DNA of 23,040 bases from an uncultured Lachnospiraceae bacterium (GTDB lineage: Bacteria; Bacillota_A; Clostridia; Lachnospirales; Lachnospiraceae), in contig CANOBT010000089.1 of NCBI GenBank assembly GCA_947564305.1, positions 1 to 23,040 on the forward strand, read 5' to 3'. The notes beneath the pieces were generated by a model. The model did no database searches and had not been told where the DNA came from. It saw only the letters and a list, made by a program, of their open reading frames with translations. Within the stretch, counting starts at the first letter, position 1. Every line of letters starts with the position of its first letter. A program made the position numbers and the translations under genes. Below, piece after piece: positions 8,781-16,362 of this stretch.

Positions 8781-8832
8781 ATAGGTCTGAGAATCAAGAT
8801 ATAAAACTGGAAATTGCATAGAAGATACGGTT

Positions 8833-8877
8833 AAGTGTAAAGTCTTGAAGAACTACAAAAGGCTTTACACTTTTTGT
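8833..8877 (+). terminator. probable Rho-independent terminator after yhcG
   Basis: AAGTGTAAAG (8833-8842) pairs perfectly with CTTTACACTT (8863-8872), and the T-run continues through 8875. The 20-nt loop and A/T-rich stem make it weaker than a typical terminator. It separates the decayed defence segment from the peptide-resistance operon. Confidence 0.55.
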
Positions 8878-8889
8878 GTGCTAAAAAAT

Positions 8890-8918
8890 TTTTCATTTCC
8901 TTATACTTTCCTTATAAT
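8890..8918 (+). promoter_or_regulatory. candidate promoter of the LanFEG-like operon
   Basis: TATAAT (8913-8918) is a perfect -10 box. TTTTCA (8890-8895), 17 bp upstream, is a weak -35 box, as expected where an activator such as the operon's own response regulator would help. The leader to ATG 9041 is about 115 nt, with no riboswitch recognised. Confidence 0.5.
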
Positions 8919-9040
8919 TCCCCATTATCCTTATTCCTGTAATCAGTTACGACACAAACCATTTGGCTAGATCAAGCCAGTCAATCTGTGAGTAACACAA
9001 AATATTTATGAAAAAAGATATCGGAAAGGATGAATGCAGG

Positions 9041-9739
9041 ATGAAAAATATTCTAGAAACTGAATGTGTGACGAAGGAATTTAAGGGGCATGCGGCCGTA
9101 AGCGGAGTATCACTGCAGGTGCCGGAATGTTGTGTCTATGGACTCCTTGGACCGAACGGTGCAGGAAAATCAACGATACTGAAAATGCTGACCGGAATCC
9201 TGCGGCCTACGAGCGGGAAGGTGATTTTTGACGGGCATCCTTGGAGCAGAAAAGACCTTGCGGATATCGGTGCGTTGGTAGAGACACCGCCGGTGTATGA
9301 GAATCTGTCAGCGTGGGAAAATCTGAAAGTACGTGCGCTGATACTGGGGATATCAGACGAGCGGATCTGGGAGATTCTGCGGTTGGTGGATCTGGAGGAT
9401 ACAGGGAAGAAAAAGGCAGGAGCGTTTTCACTGGGAATGAAGCAGCGGCTTGGAATTGGAATCGCCCTTCTGAATCATCCGAAGCTTCTGATCCTCGATG
9501 AGCCGGTTAATGGTCTTGACCCTATCGGGATTCAGGAACTGCGCGAAATGATTCGGCGGTTTCCGGAGGAAGGAATCACGGTCATTGTATCCAGCCATAT
9601 TTTAAGTGAGATTGCACAGACTGCCGACTATATCGGAATTATTGCAAACGGCCGGCTTGGATATCAGGGCGATATGCCGGAGGAAGGGCATCTGGAAGAA
9701 CTGTTTATGAAGATTGCAGCAGAGCATCGGGTGGCATGA
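9041..9739 (+). CDS. lantibiotic-immunity-type ABC transporter ATPase (LanF/BcrA-like)
   Basis: A 232-residue cytoplasmic ATPase driving the two membrane subunits that follow. Walker A GPNGAGKST (K43), signature SLGMKQR (130-136), Walker B LLILDEP (E154) and H-loop H186 are intact. The Q-loop position reads GALVETPP, with E81 instead of Gln. This E-loop is a known mark of lantibiotic-immunity (LanFEG) ATPases, which expel peptide antibiotics from the membrane. ATG 9041 was chosen because GGAAAGGA lies 11 nt upstream; the in-frame ATG at 9008 has no ribosome site. It is first of six co-oriented, nearly overlapping genes. The order ATPase, permease, permease, regulator, kinase resembles the Clostridioides cpr-type cationic-peptide loci. 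Confidence 0.88.
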   Translation: MKNILETECVTKEFKGHAAVSGVSLQVPECCVYGLLGPNGAGKSTILKMLTGILRPTSGKVIFDGHPWSRKDLADIGALVETPPVYENLSAWENLKVRALILGISDERIWEILRLVDLEDTGKKKAGAFSLGMKQRLGIGIALLNHPKLLILDEPVNGLDPIGIQELREMIRRFPEEGITVIVSSHILSEIAQTADYIGIIANGRLGYQGDMPEEGHLEELFMKIAAEHRVA

Positions 9740-9756
9740 GAAGGGGGGAGAGACAA

Positions 9757-10521
9757 ATGAGAGCATATTATCAGGCTGAGAAATTAAAAAACCGGCATAC
9801 TTCCGCCGGTAAGCTGATTTGGATGATGCCGCTTTTGGTGATATTTCTGGCGGCAGCGCTTACGATGGACTATTTCACCATTGACTGCTATAACTGGTGG
9901 TATACAACTTTATTTCCGGCAATGACGGCATTTTTGTGCGGTGCAGTGGGAGACAGGGATAAAAAATTAGGAAACCGGGCCATCTGGACACTTCCGGCTG
10001 ATATGGGGCGTGTCTGGGACGGAAAGGTGTTGTATGGAATCCACGGCATGGGAATTGCGCTGCTGATTCTCATGGGAACAGCGTTGGTTACGAGTACTGT
10101 GTTGGAACAGATACTGCATTGGGGATTCCAAATCAATATTACGCCGGGGCAGCATATTTTGGCGGTATTAGTATTGTTCGTGACTTCTTTGTGGCAGGTT
10201 CCGTTTTGCTTATTTTTGCAGCAAATAATCGGAACATTTCCTATGGTGTTCATTCATTTAGGGCTTTACATGCTTTGTGATATATGGTTGTCGCTGAAAC
10301 CGTATTTTATGGCGTTGCCAGGAGGCATTGCAGCCAGAGAGATGTGCATTATTTTGAAAATTCTGCCCAATGGTCTGGTGGCAGAGCCGGGGAGTATGAC
10401 ATTTACACCGGAGCTTTTGGAGTGGCAGGGAGTGCCTTTTGGAATTACCGCTTCTATCCTGTGGTTTTTCCTTTTCTGGGGACTGAGCCGAAAATGGTTT
10501 GAAAGGAAGGTGGAGATTTGA
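9757..10521 (+). CDS. lantibiotic-immunity ABC permease subunit (MutE/EpiE-like)
   Basis: A 254-residue integral membrane protein with about six hydrophobic segments. The first follows a short cytoplasmic start (AYYQAEKLKNRHT), the typical amphipathic opening of LanE-type ABC-2 subunits, and others lie around LLILMGTALVTS, ILAVLVLFVTSLW and ILWFFLFWGLS. ATG 9757 is preferred over ATG 9736 because the G-rich ribosome site AGGGGGGAG (9742-9750) sits 6 nt upstream. It lies 17 nt after the ATPase stop and its stop overlaps the next start by one base, so the three transporter genes are translationally linked. Substrate is inferred only from family and context. Confidence 0.82.
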   Translation: MRAYYQAEKLKNRHTSAGKLIWMMPLLVIFLAAALTMDYFTIDCYNWWYTTLFPAMTAFLCGAVGDRDKKLGNRAIWTLPADMGRVWDGKVLYGIHGMGIALLILMGTALVTSTVLEQILHWGFQINITPGQHILAVLVLFVTSLWQVPFCLFLQQIIGTFPMVFIHLGLYMLCDIWLSLKPYFMALPGGIAAREMCIILKILPNGLVAEPGSMTFTPELLEWQGVPFGITASILWFFLFWGLSRKWFERKVEI

Positions 10522-11273
10522 TGAGGGAATTGGGACGGCTTGTGAGAGCTGAATTTTGGAAAATAAGGCACACTCTTCTCCCGTGGATTCATGTGCTGAT
10601 TCCTTTGCTTGGAATTACAGTATTTCTATCCTATTATCGTCTGTCAAGGGTGAGTGATGAGGGAAAAGTATCCGGATATATTCAGACATTAGCCATTGCG
10701 TTTCCTTTGATTATCAGTATCGTTTGTTGTCTGTCTGTGGAAATGGAGGAGCGGGGACACTTTCAGACATTTCTTGGGTCAGCAGTCCACAAGAAAAATG
10801 CATTGCTTGCAAAATGGCTTGTGTTGTCCGGCATGGGATTTGCCTCGATGCTTCTGGCTGTGGGAGGATTCGCGGCAGGCTATTGGGGGATGACAGGAAA
10901 AATGGTGTATGGAAAAGCAGAATATTTCTGTATGGCCGTGGTGCTTATGCTTAACGGAATTGGTTTGTATCTGTTCCACCTTTTCCTGAATCTGTCATTT
11001 TCCAGAAACATTTCCTTATGCGCAGGCACCGCGCAATTGCTTGTGGCGGCTTTATTTTTAACGGGTCTTGGCGAAGGACTGTGGCAGTTTTTTCCCTGCT
11101 CCTGGGGTAGCAGATGGAGCGGATATCTGTTATTATACTGGAAGGGAAATCTCTCGGTGTCCGCAGAATTTGTGTACAAAAGCCTGGGAATCTGCGTGTG
11201 CTTCTGTGCAGCGCTGTGGGGATTGATTTTTCTGTGGTTTCATTATTACGAGGGAAGGCAGTGTCATGATTAA
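10521..11273 (+). CDS. lantibiotic-immunity ABC permease subunit (MutG/LanG-like)
   Basis: A 250-residue membrane protein, the second permease half of the ABC complex. It opens with LVRAEFWKIRHTLLPWIH, the characteristic cytoplasmic start of this group, followed by about six hydrophobic stretches, such as LLGITVFLSYY, AIAFPLIISIVCC and ICVCFCAALWGLIFLWF. The ATG at 10521 uses the last base of the previous TGA and follows GGTGGAG; the TTG three bases earlier is not needed. The gene ends 8 nt inside the response-regulator gene. Sequence in this family is poorly conserved, so the assignment rests on the opening motif, length and position. Confidence 0.8.
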   Translation: MRELGRLVRAEFWKIRHTLLPWIHVLIPLLGITVFLSYYRLSRVSDEGKVSGYIQTLAIAFPLIISIVCCLSVEMEERGHFQTFLGSAVHKKNALLAKWLVLSGMGFASMLLAVGGFAAGYWGMTGKMVYGKAEYFCMAVVLMLNGIGLYLFHLFLNLSFSRNISLCAGTAQLLVAALFLTGLGEGLWQFFPCSWGSRWSGYLLLYWKGNLSVSAEFVYKSLGICVCFCAALWGLIFLWFHYYEGRQCHD

Positions 11274-11925
11274 AATATTGGCAGTGGATGATGAGGAACA
11301 TATTTTAAGGCTGATTAAAAATGCGTTGGCAAAAGAAGGGTATCAGGTGACGACAATCTCTAATCCGTTGGAAATGAAACATCTGAAACTTTCAGATTAC
11401 CAGTTGATACTTCTGGATGTTATGATGCCGGGAAAGGATGGATTTTCTGTCTGTGAGGAGATTCGGGATGTGGTGGACTGTCCCATCTTATTTTTGACGG
11501 CAAAGACCAGTGAGACGGATCTTATGAAGGGGCTCGGCATCGGAGGGGATGACTATATTACCAAGCCTTTTGGGATTGGGGAACTTAGGGCGCGGGTGGC
11601 GGCTCATCTGCGCCGGGAAACGAGGGAGAAGAGGCAGGCTGTGTCTGTGGACGGTGTGCAATTCCTCCTCAAAGCGAAAAAGGTGAGATACGACGAAAAG
11701 GAGATTGATTTTACAAAGAGTGAATATGCCATCTGCGAATATCTTGCTTTGAACCACGGACAGGTATTTTCCAAGGATAGAATCTATGAGCATGTGTTTG
11801 GCTATGACAAGGAGAGCGATAATTCCGTGATTACTGAGCATATCAAGAATATCCGTGCAAAATGTCAGCGGGCAGGTTTCGAACCTATTGAGACGGTGTG
11901 GGGGATTGGATATCGATGGAAATGA
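11266..11925 (+). CDS. OmpR/PhoB-type response regulator
   Basis: A 219-residue two-domain regulator. The receiver domain (1-115) has the acidic pair D8-D9, phosphoacceptor D51 in LLDVMMP, T78 and K100 in YITKPF. The winged-helix domain (about 125-219) ends with the usual SVITEHIKNIR and ETVWGIGYRWK segments. It overlaps the permease gene by 8 nt and the kinase gene by 10 nt. By analogy with peptide-resistance loci it would be phosphorylated by the following kinase and activate the operon, but no binding repeat was identified in front of the ATPase gene. Confidence 0.92.
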   Translation: MIKILAVDDEEHILRLIKNALAKEGYQVTTISNPLEMKHLKLSDYQLILLDVMMPGKDGFSVCEEIRDVVDCPILFLTAKTSETDLMKGLGIGGDDYITKPFGIGELRARVAAHLRRETREKRQAVSVDGVQFLLKAKKVRYDEKEIDFTKSEYAICEYLALNHGQVFSKDRIYEHVFGYDKESDNSVITEHIKNIRAKCQRAGFEPIETVWGIGYRWK

Positions 11926-13397
11926 AGAGAAAAAAGCAAAGGACGATTTCTGCTGTATTTTTGAAGTATACTTGTGTGCTAGCAGGAGGCGCCTTGTTCT
12001 GGCTGGCTCTATTGGTGCTGATTTTTGTTGTCCTTTTTTCGTCAGGAGTAATTCTTCCGGCAAATTATGCGGAACTTCAGCTTAATGAAAATGCAGAGGA
12101 ATTCAGGGAGGCTTCTAGGATTACAGAGGATATGATTCCAATAGACTGTACCTATGGGGTGTATCGGGGTGACGGGAGCTGGATGTATGGCACATTTCCC
12201 AAAGAAGAACAAGGTACGGCATGGGAGCATTACCGCGAGGCAAATATCTATGGTTATGGGAACCGGTTATACCGTTTTTTCTATCGGGATGCGGGGGAAG
12301 TATGTATAGTGAATTATGAGCTCACGGTGCAGTTCCGTAACGTATTTTTAAGAAAACATCTCCCAGGGATAGAGGGTGTTCTGATTATTTTATATGTGTT
12401 TTTATTTCTCATGCATACTGCAGTGGTATCGCGAAGCTTTGGAAAATATATGAAGAAAAAGCTTTCCGTATTGAATGAAGCGACAGAAGAAATCAGAAAC
12501 CAGAACCTGGAATTTGAACCAAAACATTCGGAGATTCAGGAGGTGGAGGAAGTACTGGATTCCCTGTACCAGATGAAAGAAACATTACGCAAATCACTTT
12601 ACCGGCAGTGGGATTTGGAAAAGAGCAGGGAAGAACAGATTGCAGCGTTGGCTCACGATATTAAAACTCCTTTGACGACCATCCGGGGAAATGCAGAGCT
12701 TTTGGCTGAGGGGGAACTGGGCCGGGAGGAACAGGAGTACAATCAGTATATTTTGCAGAGCGTGGAGATTTTGGAGGGATATCTGGCGATGCTGAATGAG
12801 GTTGTGCTGGCAAAAGAGGAGACGGAAAAAGAAAGGGATTCTAGAACCAGTATGATGGAAAATCTGTCAGAAGAAAAGAGTGTGACATGCGAGGGAAACG
12901 GTGAAGATCGGATTGCCTGCGAGACACTTGCAGACAGGATGGAGCAGCAGGCAAGGCTCTTGGCATCTACGCGCCAGTGCACGGTTCTGTTTGGAAGGAC
13001 AGAGCTTTCAGGAGAAATCCGGTGTAATGAGAGCCAGATGACAAGGGCATTTCAGAATATTGTCAGCAATGCCCTGGATTATACTTCGCCGGGAAAGGGG
13101 ATTCGGATTCAATTTAGTATTCGGGAAGTTCAAGAGGTGGATTACCTCGTGGTGGAGGTTTTGGACGAAGGACCGGGCTTTTCAACAGAGGATTTAAAGC
13201 ATGCGGCGGAGCGGTTTTACCAGGGAGATAAAAGCAGGAGCAGTAAAGGGCATTATGGGATTGGTCTGCATACGGCTTCGGAATTTGCACAGGCCCAGGG
13301 AGGATATGTAAAGATTGAGAATAGAGAGGATGGAGGCGGAAAGGTGACGCTTTTTATTAGAGTGGAGGATGAAGATGGAACTGAATCAGTTTTTTAA
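11916..13397 (+). CDS. membrane sensor histidine kinase
   Basis: A kinase of 493 residues (from ATG 11916) that probably senses a peptide antibiotic outside the membrane. It has a transmembrane helix near 11-43, an extracellular domain of about 110 residues, a second helix near 154-174, a linker, and the phosphoacceptor box LAHDIKTPLT with H247. The ATPase domain carries the N-box NIVSNALDY (about 381), DEGPGF (D417) and GHYGIGL. A 30-residue charged, low-complexity stretch with KEETEKERDS lies between dimerisation and ATPase parts. ATG 11922, overlapping the regulator's TGA, is an alternative start, and the GTG at 11898 is less likely. Its own 3' end overlaps the next gene by 23 nt. Confidence 0.9.
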   Translation: MEMKRKKQRTISAVFLKYTCVLAGGALFWLALLVLIFVVLFSSGVILPANYAELQLNENAEEFREASRITEDMIPIDCTYGVYRGDGSWMYGTFPKEEQGTAWEHYREANIYGYGNRLYRFFYRDAGEVCIVNYELTVQFRNVFLRKHLPGIEGVLIILYVFLFLMHTAVVSRSFGKYMKKKLSVLNEATEEIRNQNLEFEPKHSEIQEVEEVLDSLYQMKETLRKSLYRQWDLEKSREEQIAALAHDIKTPLTTIRGNAELLAEGELGREEQEYNQYILQSVEILEGYLAMLNEVVLAKEETEKERDSRTSMMENLSEEKSVTCEGNGEDRIACETLADRMEQQARLLASTRQCTVLFGRTELSGEIRCNESQMTRAFQNIVSNALDYTSPGKGIRIQFSIREVQEVDYLVVEVLDEGPGFSTEDLKHAAERFYQGDKSRSSKGHYGIGLHTASEFAQAQGGYVKIENREDGGGKVTLFIRVEDEDGTESVF

Positions 13398-14202
13398 AGG
13401 AATACGGATGAATCAGGAAGCGGTTCGGAAAGTCTCAGAGCTTTCAATTTCTGAGGAAGAATATCAGAAGAATAAATTGCTGTTTCAGACGGACAAAGAA
13501 CTTTTTTATAAAGAAGTGCTTAAGGAGATGGATTTCCGCATTCATTTTCTGTATTATTTCAGCCGGATGGCATGTGATGATTTCGAGTGTTTACGGGAGA
13601 AATTTGGGAGTGAACAGATCTATTGGGATACTTTTTCTGATCTTACTCTGTGGTGTGAAAATTGTATTCGAGATTATGGGCAGTATGGGATTCAGGAGTA
13701 TAGGTGGTTTCATAGGCATATTGAAGGGAAGATCCGGCGTCTGGGGCGGCTGCAGTTTGAAGAATTGGATGTGGAATGGAAAGAAATAGAGGAGGATGCC
13801 GGGATACAGGGAAAAGTTCCGGTGATCAATGTTCATATTCCACAGGGGGAAAAATTGGAACTTTCGGCAGCAAAGTTATCTTTTGAGCGGGCATTTCGGG
13901 TATGGGGGAAACAGATTCCCTATATTTGTGATTCCTGGCTGCTGTATCCAGAGCTGAAGGAAATACTGCCGGCGGACAGCAATATCCTGAAATTTCAGTG
14001 TCTGTTTAAAGTGACAAGGGTTGAGTCTGAGGGGAGAGAAGCAGAACGAAGGATTTTTAACAGAGTGTCAGATGAACCGTCAGACTATCCGGAGACGACG
14101 CTTCTGCAGAGAAGGGCGAAGGAATATCTGCTGAAGGGGAAACGGTTGGGGAGCGGCGTGGGAGTGCTGAAGGTGGAAGCTGTGGCGACGGATAATAAAT
14201 AA
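13375..14202 (+). CDS. acyltransferase-domain protein (NAT_N/GNAT_C, DUF5596-like)
   Basis: A 275-residue soluble protein recognised from the GNAT_C pattern: WDTFSDLTLWCENC followed by EYRWFHRHIEGKIRRLGRLQFE (about 83-125), then NVHIPQGEKL and WLLYPELKEILPADSNILKFQ. The family is annotated as N-acyltransferase-like; its substrate is not established. ATG 13375 follows GGAGG by 6 nt, while ATG 13369 touches the ribosome site. It overlaps the kinase gene by 23 nt and so is cotranscribed and probably translationally coupled with the peptide-resistance genes. This could mean modification of an envelope component or of the antibiotic, but that is only inferred from position. Confidence 0.75.
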   Translation: MELNQFFKGIRMNQEAVRKVSELSISEEEYQKNKLLFQTDKELFYKEVLKEMDFRIHFLYYFSRMACDDFECLREKFGSEQIYWDTFSDLTLWCENCIRDYGQYGIQEYRWFHRHIEGKIRRLGRLQFEELDVEWKEIEEDAGIQGKVPVINVHIPQGEKLELSAAKLSFERAFRVWGKQIPYICDSWLLYPELKEILPADSNILKFQCLFKVTRVESEGREAERRIFNRVSDEPSDYPETTLLQRRAKEYLLKGKRLGSGVGVLKVEAVATDNK

Positions 14203-14280
14203 TTCTGCAGGGACACATTCTCATGGAAATGTTACAGTTCACTCCGCGCCATTCGCAAAATGCATCTTCGATGCTTTTCC

Positions 14281-14299
14281 GCCGCATTGCGGCTATTTT
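14281..14299 (+). terminator. weak candidate terminator after the six-gene operon
   Basis: GCCGCA-T-TGCGGC (14281-14293) is a perfect short inverted repeat followed by TATTTT. The 5-bp effective stem is short and the T-run is broken. It is the only termination-like structure I see between 14203 and the AAA fragment. Confidence 0.25.
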
Positions 14300-14320
14300 G
14301 CTCATAAACCGGCGCTCCCT

Positions 14321-15607
14321 TTGTCATCTGCCATAGGCGAAGCAGGAAAAACAGGGGTGATTCCTTTTATCAAGCAACGACTGACACAAGAACTTTCTGA
14401 GGAGTATCCACACTTAAAGACAGATGAATCATTCTGTGCAACGCTGCTTTCCGCAGTGGAATTGACGGGAAATAAGTTTATTATGATCATTGATGAATGG
14501 GATGCGCCTATAAGAGAAACACCGGAAATCCAGAAGATTTATATCGAATTCCTGCGTACATTATTTAAGAACGGCAGTACGACAGACCGGATTTTTGCAG
14601 CCGTATATATGACCGGAATTCTACCGATCAAAAAGGATGGTTCACAATCAGCTATTTCTGATTTTAAAGAATATACAGCGGTCAAGCCAAGAAAATTTGC
14701 TGGTTATGTGGGGTTTACAGAGGCTGAAGTGCAGAGTCTGTGTGAGGAGTTCCAATGTGATTTTGGAATGATGAAGAAGTGGTATGATGGTTACTGTTTT
14801 CGCGATGTGGGGTCCGTATATAATCCGAATTCCGTGATGGAGGCTATACACAATGATGAGTTTGATTCCTATTGGGTTCAGACTTCAGCAGCAGAGAGCC
14901 TGATGGGATATATCAGTTTGGATTTTGACGGACTCTCCAGGACAGTGGCAGAGTTGATTGGCGGCGGAGAAGCGAAGGTAGATACGAAAGGGTTTGCCAA
15001 TGATCTGGTGACATTTCGGAATCGGGATGATGTGCTGACACTTCTGATACATCTTGGGTATTTGGCCTATGATGAGGTTACGGAAAAGGCACATATACCG
15101 AATGAAGAAATTCGAATGGAGTTTGTCAAGATTGTACGTGATGTGAAGAGGGATGATACACTCAGAAGGGTCAGGGAGAGCGAGCAGCTTATTATTGATA
15201 CGATTCATGGAAATGCTCAGGCCGTAGCGGCGCAGATTGAGAAGATTCATGCGGAAGAAGCGGTGCTGCATTATAATTCAGAGCAGTCATTGCGAAGTGT
15301 GATCAAACGTGCATATTTTAGCTTCGGGGATGAGTTTGTGTTGTTTGAGGAATTACCGGCAGGTGATGGATATGCAGATGTTGTGTATCTTCCGAAAAGG
15401 GATTCGATGCTTCCTGCATTGTTGATTGAACTGAAATGGAATAAAACTGCTGAAAGCGCAATCAAGCATATAAAGGAGCGCCGTTATCCTGCGGCTGTCC
15501 AGGAGTATGGCGGCGAGATATTATTAGTCGGCATCAATTATGACAAGGAGGCGCCGGCGGGGAAGAGGAAACATACCTGTGTGATAGAGAAGTATAGGAT
15601 AGGGTGA
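14321..15607 (+). pseudogene. 5'-truncated AAA-ATPase-like/PD-(D/E)XK nuclease protein
   Basis: Members of this family (AAA-ATPase_like plus PDDEXK_9, about 520-580 residues) start with a short VDKT region and an RPRRFGKS Walker A. Both are missing here. The frame enters near FIKQRLTQELSEEYP, past the nucleotide-binding loop. What remains is intact: Walker B FIMIIDEWDAP, YMTGILPIKK, KWYDGYCF, and a C-terminal nuclease core with GDGYADVVYLP and LLIELKWN. The TTG at 14321 is an arbitrary opening; GTG 14357 with AGGA 9 nt upstream could initiate a product, but it would still lack Walker A. The 14203-14320 stretch carries no matching N-terminus, so the gene was cut by deletion or insertion. Confidence 0.75.
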
Positions 15608-15705
15608 AAGATATATAGATTGAGTTTTATAGTCAGTGTCATGGATGAGGGAACTACTGAAAGGGAAAATCTTATCCCTCCTGCAAGGTACTGGTTTTAA
15701 AATGA

Positions 15706-15724
15706 CTGCCAGTGGCAGATTTTT
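15706..15724 (+). terminator. short terminator between the AAA fragment and the convergent XRE gene
   Basis: CTGCC-AGT-GGCAG (15706-15718) is followed by ATTTTT. The stem is only 5-6 bp, but the position between convergent genes fits. It would serve mainly plus-strand transcripts. Confidence 0.35.
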
Positions 15725-15734
15725 GGCATGGTTT

Positions 15735-15977
15735 TTATTCATCTTCAAATATCGTCTCATTCATTTCCGGAAAATCCAGCAACTCAGAAACGGTCATATC
15801 CAAGCCGACTGCCAGTTTATGAAGAGTCTTTAACTTGGGATTTTTTGTTTTGCCGGCCATGATATTTTCAACGGTTGACTGAGTAATGCCAGATAAAGTT
15901 GCCAGTTTATTGATTGTGATATTTCGCTCTTCACAGAGCTGTGTAAGCCTTAAAATGATAACGTCTGAATAGGTCAT
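15735..15977 (-). CDS. small XRE-family helix-turn-helix regulator
   Basis: An 80-residue DNA-binding protein consisting almost only of a Cro/C1-type helix-turn-helix: LTQLCEERNITINKLA, SGITQSTVENIMAG, then the conserved NPKLKTLHKLAVGLDMTVSELL, with an acidic tail. GGAG lies 7 nt upstream of its ATG on the minus strand (forward CTCC at 15985-15988). It is transcribed away from the HNH/methyltransferase genes, and the region between contains repeats flanking a plus-strand promoter. It could therefore repress that promoter. Such regulators are common beside defence and mobile genes, but its target is not shown. Confidence 0.88.
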   Translation of the reverse strand: MTYSDVIILRLTQLCEERNITINKLATLSGITQSTVENIMAGKTKNPKLKTLHKLAVGLDMTVSELLDFPEMNETIFEDE

Positions 15978-16035
15978 AAAGACACTCCTTTTTCGTCAAA
16001 ACTATATAAAGTATAAAAGGTTTTGAGAATCAAGA

Positions 16036-16045
16036 TTAACGGTAT
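16036..16045. repeat. 10-bp direct repeat, copy 1 (possible operator)
   Basis: TTAACGGTAT lies just upstream of a consensus -35 box. An identical copy begins 41 bp downstream. Two copies bracketing one promoter suggest a repressor site, plausibly for the adjacent XRE protein. Confidence 0.4.
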
Positions 16046-16049
16046 GCGG

Positions 16050-16078
16050 TTGACAAGGTGAAGGAAATGTGATAGTTT
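16050..16078 (+). promoter_or_regulatory. candidate promoter in the XRE-HNH intergenic region
   Basis: A perfect TTGACA (16050-16055) is followed after 17 bp by TAGTTT (16073-16078), a poor -10 box. Repeats TTAACGGTAT flank it on both sides, one overlapping the -10. A transcript from here would start near 16085 and meet a strong terminator at 16215-16257. Confidence 0.4.
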
Positions 16079-16086
16079 AACGGTAT
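16077..16086. repeat. 10-bp direct repeat, copy 2 (possible operator)
   Basis: A second TTAACGGTAT overlaps the -10 box and start point of the promoter at 16050-16078, an ideal place for repression. Confidence 0.4.
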
Positions 16087-16257
16087 ACACTGTAGTGGCT
16101 GTTTATATGGAAATTGGTCTGCAGGCAGGATTTTTGATTATGAAAGATATATTGGAAACAGGAAATTGAAAATGTAAGGATGATTTTGGTTAAAAGTTTA
16201 CAGAAACCAATATGACTGGCGAGCATGAGTGAAAACTTATGTTGGCTGGTCTTTTTT
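16085..16257 (+). ncRNA. candidate small RNA of about 170 nt, unclassified
   Basis: The segment runs from a TTGACA-type promoter to a strong intrinsic terminator. It holds only one 20-codon ATG frame (from 16107), which has no ribosome site, so a noncoding transcript is the simplest reading if it is expressed. It matches no RNA family I recognise. It could instead be a terminated leader of the HNH gene, whose own -10 box lies only 22 bp further on. Confidence 0.3.
16215..16257 (+). terminator. strong Rho-independent terminator before the HNH gene
   Basis: The arms 16215-16229 and 16236-16250 pair over 15 positions with one mismatch and several G-U pairs around a TGAAAA loop, followed by CTTTTTTCT. 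It insulates the HNH/methyltransferase genes from upstream transcription. Confidence 0.7.
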
Positions 16258-16278
16258 CTAGAAAGAAATAAAAGGGTG

Positions 16279-16287
16279 TGGTATAAT
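16279..16287 (+). promoter_or_regulatory. extended -10 promoter of the HNH-methyltransferase operon
   Basis: TG-G-TATAAT (16279-16287) is a perfect extended -10 element. The -35 position (about 16259-16264) is poor, as is common for extended -10 promoters. The start would be near 16294, giving a leader of about 70 nt. Confidence 0.55.
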
Positions 16288-16362
16288 GTCATTAGTTCAT
16301 GTAAATTGAAGAAAAGGATATGTTCGAATGTTATATGATACAGAAAAAACAAGGTGGACAAA

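Noticed and set aside
14057..14305. An 82-residue minus-strand frame behind the acyltransferase
   Set aside because: Most of it is antisense to the acyltransferase gene and it lacks a ribosome site; the remainder may be a dispersed intergenic repeat.
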